DNA from: Pseudomonadota bacterium
Lineage (GTDB): Bacteria; Desulfobacterota; Desulfovibrionia; Desulfovibrionales; Desulfovibrionaceae
Length of the DNA stretch: 10,459 bases
NCBI GenBank assembly: GCA_023417745.1
Contig: JAEZEM010000472.1
Span: 1 to 10,459 of the forward strand
Reading direction: 5' to 3'
Positions 1 through 4,733 of this stretch are shown piece by piece (position 1 is the first letter of the stretch; the number at the start of each line of letters is the position of its first letter). The notes under the pieces are model-generated. The model was not told where the DNA came from and did not search any database. It worked only from the letters and a program-made list of their open reading frames with translations. Both the position numbers and the translations under genes were made by a program.

Positions 1-126
1 GCCATGGATCAGGCGGCCGGCTCCGTGGACGCCCTGGCCCGGCAAGTCGAGGTGCTCACCGAACTCATCACGGCCATGCAGCAGGAAGGCGGCGGCCGCG
101 CTCCCCGCGCCCTGACGGCCCGTTAA
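1..126 (+). CDS. C-terminal end of a methyl-accepting chemotaxis protein (partial)
   Basis: Only the last 41 codons are present; the reading frame is open from base 1 and ends in TAA at 124-126. The peptide has the helical, Ala/Gln/Glu-rich pattern typical of the distal end of a chemoreceptor signalling coiled coil: AMDQAAGSVDALARQVEVL, then TELITAMQQEG and a short flexible tail ending in TAR. In the family this region follows the CheA/CheW-binding hairpin and the adaptation-methylation helices. There is no C-terminal NWETF-like CheR/CheB docking pentapeptide. The call rests on a short, low-complexity helix, so another coiled-coil protein is possible. A strong terminator starts about 30 bases after the stop, so this gene ends its transcription unit. 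Confidence 0.6.
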   Translation, partial: AMDQAAGSVDALARQVEVLTELITAMQQEGGGRAPRALTAR

Positions 127-157
127 GCCCGGCCCCAAGGCCCTGCATCGCCCAAGC

Positions 158-200
158 AAAAGGGGGAACGCACGTCATGACGACGCGCGTTCCCCCTTTT
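158..200. terminator. Bidirectional rho-independent terminator between convergent genes
   Basis: A perfect 14-bp inverted repeat (158-171 paired with 187-200) has the arms AAAAGGGGGAACGC and GCGTTCCCCCTTTT, with a 15-base loop. The loop itself contains a CGTCA/TGACG palindrome. The A-run on one side and T-run on the other make it able to act in both directions. It lies between the + strand chemoreceptor end and the minus-strand lut operon, which converge here. Confidence 0.88.
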
Positions 201-308
201 CATTGGCTTGGGGCGGGCGGCCAGGCAAAGGCCTGGAGCCGCATCCAACAGGCTAAAATTATAAATTTTTCTTAAAAAATACGCTCGTACTTTTCAAGGG
301 ACGCGACA

Positions 309-968
309 CTAGAGCCAGTCGAGGCCAATGACGTGGACGGCCAGCGGCCCGTGCACGCCACGCACATAAACGAATTCGATGTCGCCGGTGCTGGACACGC
401 CCGAAACGCAGTTGAGCGCGCTGGGCATGGGGCCCTGCCCCACCCGCTCCAGCATGGTCGGCAGGTCGGGCACGAGCCGCGACCTGGCCACAAAGGCCAA
501 GTGCAGGCGCGGCACCAGCGGCGTGCCACGCTCACGGCCCGGGGCGGCGGCCAGCACCAGACTGCCCGTGGCGCACAGGGCGTAGGCCACGGCCGTGACG
601 CCGAGATCCACGGCGGCCAGCCCCGGACAGACGCGCTCGGGCAGTTCTTCCGGGGCGATGACGGCCACCTTGGCCTCGGCCAGCACGCCGGCGGCCGAGA
701 CGGCCTCAAGATCGGGATGGTCCCAGCGCACGGCCGTCTTGACGTCGTTGGCGGTCAGATAGGCGGTAAGCGCCTGCCGGGCCTCTTCAGGGCTGCGGGC
801 CAGCTCGAAGGTGGGGCCTAGGGTGGTCAGCACGGCGGCGAAGCGCTCGAAATCGGCCACGCCCCCGCCCGGTTTGCGGGGAGTCGTCGGGGCCGAGACG
901 CGGGGAAAGCCGGCGGCCGTGGCCGCGCGCAGGCGGCCAAGGATGGCGTTTTTGGCGCGCGTTTTCAT
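309..968 (-). CDS. lutC: Lactate utilisation protein C, LUD-domain protein (LutC/YkgG/LldG family)
   Basis: This 219-residue LUD-domain (DUF162) protein is the smallest subunit of the LutABC complex that oxidises L-lactate to pyruvate in the cytoplasm; its exact chemical role is not settled in the family. The sequence shows the family signature YALCATGSLVLA (residues 129-140), then LVPRLHLAFVARSRLVPDLP (151-170), and the C-terminal block STGDIEFVYVRGVHGP (193-208), which corresponds to the conserved S-x-T-x-DIE...GVHGP motif of LutC. The length matches the family norm of roughly 215-240. The ATG at 966-968 overlaps the lutB TGA as ATGA, and GGGAGGA lies about 6 bases upstream, so translational coupling is likely. 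It is the last gene of the operon. The AT-rich stretch after its stop forms no convincing GC stem, and the hairpin at 158-200 is the likely terminator. Confidence 0.9.
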   Translation of the reverse strand: MKTRAKNAILGRLRAATAAGFPRVSAPTTPRKPGGGVADFERFAAVLTTLGPTFELARSPEEARQALTAYLTANDVKTAVRWDHPDLEAVSAAGVLAEAKVAVIAPEELPERVCPGLAAVDLGVTAVAYALCATGSLVLAAAPGRERGTPLVPRLHLAFVARSRLVPDLPTMLERVGQGPMPSALNCVSGVSSTGDIEFVYVRGVHGPLAVHVIGLDWL

Positions 969-2377
969 GCACGTCCTCCCTGGAGACGCTTGAGGCGGCG
1001 GGCAAGGGTCTTGAACCGCCGGGAGAAAGGCCGGGCCAGCCCCGGGAATTCCCGGCAGCGCAGGAAACGGCCCACCGGCGCGTCCGGGGCCACGGCCGCG
1101 ACCTCGCGCAGCTTGGGGTCGAGCAGGCGGCCGACAGCGGCCGCGCCGCCGAACAGGAGCGGATACCGGGCCAGCAAGCTAAAGGCCGCCACCGGCAGAT
1201 CGGTTTGCCTCTCCGACACGCGACGCCGCAGTTCCTGGAGCAGGGCCGGATGGTCGATGCCGGCCGGACAGGCCTCGGCGCAGGCGGCGCAGTGGGTGCA
1301 GGCGAAGGGCTGGCGCGGATCGCCGGGGTTGTCCTTTAAAAGCGGCGAGATGACCGAGCCCATGGGACCGGGGTAGACCGTGCCATAGGCGTGGCCGCCC
1401 ACGCTCTGGTAGACCGGGCAGACGTTGAGACAAGCCCCGCAGCGGATGCAGCGCAGGATGGAGCGCAGCTTGGGATCGGCCAGGATGTCCGAGCGGCCGT
1501 TGTCCAGAATGACCAGATGCATTTCCTTGGGGCCGTCGCGTTCGCCCTCCCGGCGCGCGCCGGTGAAAAAGGACAGATGCACCGGCAGGGTCTGGCCGGT
1601 TGCGGCCGGCGGCAGGATGTCCAGGACCACAGCCGCATCGGCCAGGGTTTCCACCACTTTTTCAAGGGTCATCAGCGCGATGTGGATGGGCGGGCAGGAA
1701 CCGGAAAGCCGGATGTTGCCCTCGTTTTCCAACACCGTCACCGTGCCGGTCTCGGCGATGGCGATGTTGCAGCCGGTGATGCCGGCGTCGGCGGCCAAAA
1801 ACTTCTGGCGCAGGCTGTCCCGGGCGATGCGGGTCATTTCCGGGATGTCGGTGCTGGTGCGGCCGAACTTGCGGGCGAACAGGTCGGAAACCTGCTCTTT
1901 GGACACGTGCAGGGCCGGGGCCAGGATATGGGAGGGACGCTGGCCGGCCAACTGAATGATGTACTCGCCAAGGTCGGTCTCCACGGCCTCGATGCCGGCG
2001 GCGGCCAGGACCTCGTTGAGCCCCATCTCCTCGCTCACCATGGACTTGCCCTTGACCACGAGCTTGGCCCCGCGCTCGGACAAAATGGCGGTCACGAGGG
2101 ACGCGGCTGAGGCGGCCGTTTCGGCGTAGTGCACCCGGCCGCCGACAGCGGTGACGCTGGCTTCGAGCTTTTCGAGCAGCTCCGGCAGCTTGGCCAGGGT
2201 CTTGTCGCGAACGGCCACGGCCCGGGCCTGTCGCTCGGCGAAGTCGGGCATGGCGTTGACCGAACGCTGACGCAACACGCGGATATGGCCGATGGCCTTG
2301 TGCAAAATGGCCCGGCTTTGGCGGTCGCCGAGAGCCTTGGCCGAAGCCTTGGCGAAATCGTGGGCGGTCTTAGTCAT
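965..2377 (-). CDS. lutB: Lactate utilisation iron-sulfur protein B (LutB/YkgF/LldF family)
   Basis: This is the electron-transferring subunit of the LutABC L-lactate oxidation system, 470 residues and close to the usual family length. The N-terminal two-thirds is a LUD domain (about residues 65-295) with the typical blocks LVVKGKSMVSEEMGLNEVL (106-124), GCNIAIAETGTVTVLENEGN (202-221) and a PPIHIALMTLEKVV segment (229-242). Next comes a ferredoxin-like module with two full CxxCxxCxxxCP motifs: C310, C313, C316, C320 and C360, C363, C366, C370. Each is expected to ligate a [4Fe-4S] cluster. A basic Arg-rich tail of about 60 residues ends the protein. No transmembrane helix is apparent. The start ATG (2375-2377) overlaps the lutA stop as ATGA and is preceded by GGGAGGG. 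The gene lies between lutA and lutC in the canonical order. How electrons leave (menaquinone or another carrier) cannot be read from this window. Confidence 0.93.
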   Translation of the reverse strand: MTKTAHDFAKASAKALGDRQSRAILHKAIGHIRVLRQRSVNAMPDFAERQARAVAVRDKTLAKLPELLEKLEASVTAVGGRVHYAETAASAASLVTAILSERGAKLVVKGKSMVSEEMGLNEVLAAAGIEAVETDLGEYIIQLAGQRPSHILAPALHVSKEQVSDLFARKFGRTSTDIPEMTRIARDSLRQKFLAADAGITGCNIAIAETGTVTVLENEGNIRLSGSCPPIHIALMTLEKVVETLADAAVVLDILPPAATGQTLPVHLSFFTGARREGERDGPKEMHLVILDNGRSDILADPKLRSILRCIRCGACLNVCPVYQSVGGHAYGTVYPGPMGSVISPLLKDNPGDPRQPFACTHCAACAEACPAGIDHPALLQELRRRVSERQTDLPVAAFSLLARYPLLFGGAAAVGRLLDPKLREVAAVAPDAPVGRFLRCREFPGLARPFSRRFKTLARRLKRLQGGRA

Positions 2378-3096
2378 ATGCCCTCCCCGGCCAGGACCTC
2401 GGCCAGATGCAGGGCCCGTATCGGCAGGTCGCGCTTGGCCATGGCCGAAGCGATGTTGAGCAGACAGCTCGGCTCGGCGGTGATGACCGCCTCGGCCCCG
2501 CTGGCCACAATGTCGTCGATTTTTTCCGCAACAATGGCTTCGCTGGCTTCGGGGTAGTCGATGCTAAACGCCCCGCCAAAGCCGCAGCAGCGCTCCGGCC
2601 GGGCCAAGGGAACCAGCGTCAGGCCGGCGACCTTGGCCAAAAGGGCCTCGGTGGCCGCCCCGGCTCCGAGTACCCGGGTGGTCTGGCAGGAGTCGTGCAG
2701 GGCGGCGGTCAGGTCGCAACGCGCCCCGAGATCAACGGTCCCCAGGCGCTCGACCAGAAACTGCCCGAGTTCAAAGGTCTTGGCCGCGACTTGCGCGGCC
2801 TGCTCGCGAAACGGGTCGTCCTCGGCGAAAAGCGAGGGATAGCGGCGCACCATGGCCGTGCACGAACCCGAAGGGCACACCACCACCGGCGCGTCCTGAA
2901 ATATTTCCACGAACCGCCGGGCCAAAGGCCGCACGAGGTCGGCCCGACCGCGCTTGTAGGCGAACTGGCCGCAGCAGGTCTGGCCCTTGGGCAGCATCGG
3001 CGTCAGACCGGCCCGGACCAAAACAGCCGTGGTCGCCTCGCCCACTTGCGGCAGCACATGTTCGACCAGACAGGGAATGAAAAGAAACGCTTCCAC
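2374..3096 (-). CDS. lutA: Lactate utilisation protein A, CCG-domain Fe-S protein (LutA/YkgE/LldE family)
   Basis: This 240-residue protein has two cysteine-rich CCG domains, the architecture of LutA/YkgE and of heterodisulfide reductase subunit B and the GlcF C-terminus. Numbered from the chosen start, half 1 has C9, CCGQF (41-45) and CPSGSC (74-79). Half 2 has HDSC (134-137), CCGFGG (170-175) and a Ser-Cys at 210-211. These cysteines are expected to hold Fe-S clusters in the lactate-oxidising complex. The frame is open upstream to a TTG at 3112-3114, but the AAGGAGGG ribosome site lies inside that extension. I therefore use the GTG at 3094-3096, 6 bases after the site, which gives the family-typical N-terminus with FIPCL at residues 6-10. 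It is the first gene of the operon and overlaps lutB by 4 bases. No lactate permease or LutR-type regulator gene is in the window. Confidence 0.92.
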   Translation of the reverse strand: MEAFLFIPCLVEHVLPQVGEATTAVLVRAGLTPMLPKGQTCCGQFAYKRGRADLVRPLARRFVEIFQDAPVVVCPSGSCTAMVRRYPSLFAEDDPFREQAAQVAAKTFELGQFLVERLGTVDLGARCDLTAALHDSCQTTRVLGAGAATEALLAKVAGLTLVPLARPERCCGFGGAFSIDYPEASEAIVAEKIDDIVASGAEAVITAEPSCLLNIASAMAKRDLPIRALHLAEVLAGEGI

Positions 3097-3102
3097 GAAA
3101 AG

Positions 3103-3110
3103 CCCTCCTT
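3103..3110 (-). promoter_or_regulatory. Ribosome binding site that fixes the lutA GTG start
   Basis: On the minus strand this reads AAGGAGGG, a near-perfect Shine-Dalgarno sequence 6 bases before the GTG at 3096-3094. Because it would fall inside any protein starting at the upstream TTG (3114), it argues for the shorter 240-residue product. Confidence 0.85.
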
Positions 3111-3123
3111 GCAACGGGGCGAC

Positions 3124-3151
3124 ACCTTACGCTTTAGGCCCGTCGGGTCAA
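3124..3151 (-). promoter_or_regulatory. Candidate sigma-70 promoter of the lutABC operon
   Basis: On the minus strand a TTGACC box (3151-3146, 5 of 6 to TTGACA) is followed after 16 bases by TAAGGT (3129-3124, 3 of 6 to TATAAT). The predicted start would lie near 3117, giving a leader of about 20 bases that contains the AAGGAGGG site. The -10 box is weak, so an activator may be needed. This is inference from consensus only. Confidence 0.45.
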
Positions 3152-3180
3152 GGCCGTGGGCGGCTTCCCGGCCCGCCCGC

Positions 3181-3209
3181 TTTACAGGAAAGGGGTCCGT
3201 TGCTACAAA
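3181..3209 (+). promoter_or_regulatory. Candidate sigma-70 promoter of the citrate synthase-like gene
   Basis: TTTACA (3181-3186, 5 of 6 to TTGACA) and TACAAA (3204-3209, 4 of 6 to TATAAT) are separated by exactly 17 bases and lie about 28 bases before the ATG at 3238. A perfect 10-base palindrome, AACAGCTGTT (3208-3217), touches the -10 box and the predicted start, so a repressor could act here. Confidence 0.5.
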
Positions 3210-3237
3210 CAGCTGTTGCAATAGAGAAGGAAGCGCC

Positions 3238-4533
3238 ATGAACGAAGCACCCACCGCCACCTTGACCTATGACGGCAAAACCGTCGAACTTCCCGTCATC
3301 GTGGGCGATCACGTCGAAAAGGCCCTGGATGTCCGCAAGCTGCGCAGCCAGACCGGCTGGATCACCTTCGATCCCGGCTACGCCAACACGGCGGCCTGCA
3401 AGTCGGCCATCACCCATATCGACGGTGAAAAAGGCGTGGTGCTCTATCGCGGCTATGACCTCGAAGAGCTGGCCGAAAAGGCCACCTTCGTGGAAACGGC
3501 CATGCTCATCATGTTCGGCGAACTGCCGACAAGGGCCGAGCGCGAAGAATTTCGCATCATGCTGCGCGACCAGGAACTTTTGCACGAAGATCTGCTCAGC
3601 CACCTCGACGGTTTTCCGCCCAACGGCCACCCCATGTCCATCCTCTCGGCCATGATCAACGCCATGGGCAGCTACTATCCCGAGCTCTACGACATCGGCT
3701 CGCCCGCCGACTTCCGACTGGCCGCCGCCAAGATCTTAAGCAAGGTGCGCACCATCGCCGCCTTTTCCTACCGCAAATCCCAGGGGTTGCCGCTTAATTA
3801 CCCCAACCCCAACCTGGATTACTGCCGCAACTTCCTGCACATGATGTTTTCAGTGCCTTTCTGGACCTACCAGGCCCCGGACCCGGTGGTGCGGGCGCTG
3901 AGCATCTACATGCTGTGCCACGCCGATCAGGCGCTGGACACCTCCTGCGCCACGGTGCGCATGGTCGGCTCAAGCCAGGCCAACCTGTTCGCCAGCGTGT
4001 CCTCGGGCATCTGCGCCCTGTGGGGCCGCCAGCACGGCGGGGCCAGCTCGGCGGCGCTGACCATGTTCGAGGATGTGGTGGCCGGGCGCACCACCGTGGA
4101 GCGCATTTTCGAGGCCTCCAAAACCAGCGCCGGCCGCCTCATGGGCTTTGGTCAGAGGCTCTTCCATGTGGAAGACCCGCGCGCCCGCATCATCAAGCGC
4201 ACCTACCAAAATCTCGTGAAAAACGGCTACGCCAAGCGCGACGCCTTCCACGACATCGCCCTGGAGATCGAGGAGCGGGCTTTGGCTGACGAGTATTTCG
4301 CCTCGCGCCAGCTCTTCCCCAACACCAATTTCTACGCCAGCCTCCTGCTGCGGGCCATCAACATCCCGCCCCGCATGTTCCCGGTCATCACCGCCATCGG
4401 CAACATGCCCGGCTGGATCGCCCACTGGAACGAGGAAACCCATTCCCCGGACCAGCGCATCCACCGGCCGCGCCAAGTCTACATGGGTCGCAAGCGCCAC
4501 GCCTACACGCCCATGGAGAAGCGCAAGTCCTGA
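3238..4533 (+). CDS. Citrate synthase family protein (GltA-like) with substituted active-site residues
   Basis: This 431-residue protein has the length and block order of hexameric type II bacterial citrate synthases: WITFDPGYANTAACKSAITHID (split here at 41-55 and 56-62), VVLYRGYDLEELAE (67-80), TVRMVGSSQAN (239-249), ALWGRQHGGASSAAL (260-274), LMGFGQRLFHVEDPRA (301-316), FPNTNFYASLLLRA (360-373), GWIAHWNE (392-399) and RPRQVYMG (410-417). Aligned by eye to E. coli GltA, the catalytic H264 is kept (H266), as are the R314 and R407 ligands (R315, R410). However, H305 becomes Q306, D362 becomes N364, H229 becomes Q231, R387 becomes N389 and F383 becomes T385. The catalytic base (D362) and a second catalytic His are thus missing, so ordinary citrate synthase activity is doubtful. 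ATG 3238-3240 follows AGAAGGA at a normal distance. The frame is open far upstream but overlaps lutA there, so that extension is rejected. The gene diverges from lutA. It could be a catalytically inactive homologue, a different Claisen-type enzyme, or a regulator. Confidence 0.9.
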   Translation: MNEAPTATLTYDGKTVELPVIVGDHVEKALDVRKLRSQTGWITFDPGYANTAACKSAITHIDGEKGVVLYRGYDLEELAEKATFVETAMLIMFGELPTRAEREEFRIMLRDQELLHEDLLSHLDGFPPNGHPMSILSAMINAMGSYYPELYDIGSPADFRLAAAKILSKVRTIAAFSYRKSQGLPLNYPNPNLDYCRNFLHMMFSVPFWTYQAPDPVVRALSIYMLCHADQALDTSCATVRMVGSSQANLFASVSSGICALWGRQHGGASSAALTMFEDVVAGRTTVERIFEASKTSAGRLMGFGQRLFHVEDPRARIIKRTYQNLVKNGYAKRDAFHDIALEIEERALADEYFASRQLFPNTNFYASLLLRAINIPPRMFPVITAIGNMPGWIAHWNEETHSPDQRIHRPRQVYMGRKRHAYTPMEKRKS

Positions 4534-4554
4534 TTCCCATGCTTAACAGCCGCC

Positions 4555-4593
4555 CGGCGGCCGCTGCGCAAAGCCCAAGCGCGGCGGCCGCCG
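4555..4593 (+). terminator. GC-rich hairpin after the citrate synthase-like gene, no U-tract
   Basis: The arms 4555-4569 and 4579-4593 form a 15-bp stem (CGGCGGCCGCTGCGC with GCGCGGCGGCCGCCG, one G-U wobble) with a 9-base loop, starting 21 bases after the stop codon. The position suits a transcript end or RNA-stabilising structure, but no T-run follows, so intrinsic termination is uncertain. The rest of the gap to 4733 contains no recognisable gene or promoter. Confidence 0.4.
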
Positions 4594-4722
4594 TCCCAAA
4601 CCCGCCCGGGGCTACAGTGCGACCCCGCAGGTTTGTTCCGTTCCAGGCCTCCGGCTCCGTCCCGGCCGGTCCACTCGACACCCCGGCTTCGCCAACCCGC
4701 CGTCCGTTTTGCCGGACGCCCC

Positions 4723-4728
4723 GGAGAG
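4723..4728 (+). promoter_or_regulatory. Ribosome binding site that fixes the start of the MscS-type channel
   Basis: GGAGAG lies 5 bases before the ATG at 4734. The frame is open back to an ATG at 4539, but that upstream stretch lacks a ribosome site and would bury the signal peptide 65 residues inside the protein. This site plus the signal peptide decides the start. Confidence 0.75.
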
Positions 4729-4733
4729 CCCTC

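Noticed and set aside
1391..2110. A 239-codon + strand frame opposite lutB
   Set aside because: It is a composition shadow, with no recognisable domain and lying wholly opposite a well-supported gene.
2407..3237. Upstream extension of the citrate synthase-like frame
   Set aside because: It lies antisense to lutA, has no family similarity, and the ATG at 3238 has a ribosome site and the correct N-terminus for the family.
4539..4733. An in-frame earlier ATG for the MscS-type protein
   Set aside because: It would place 65 low-complexity residues before a clear signal peptide, overlaps the hairpin at 4555-4593 and has no ribosome site; ATG 4734 has GGAGAG 5 bases upstream.
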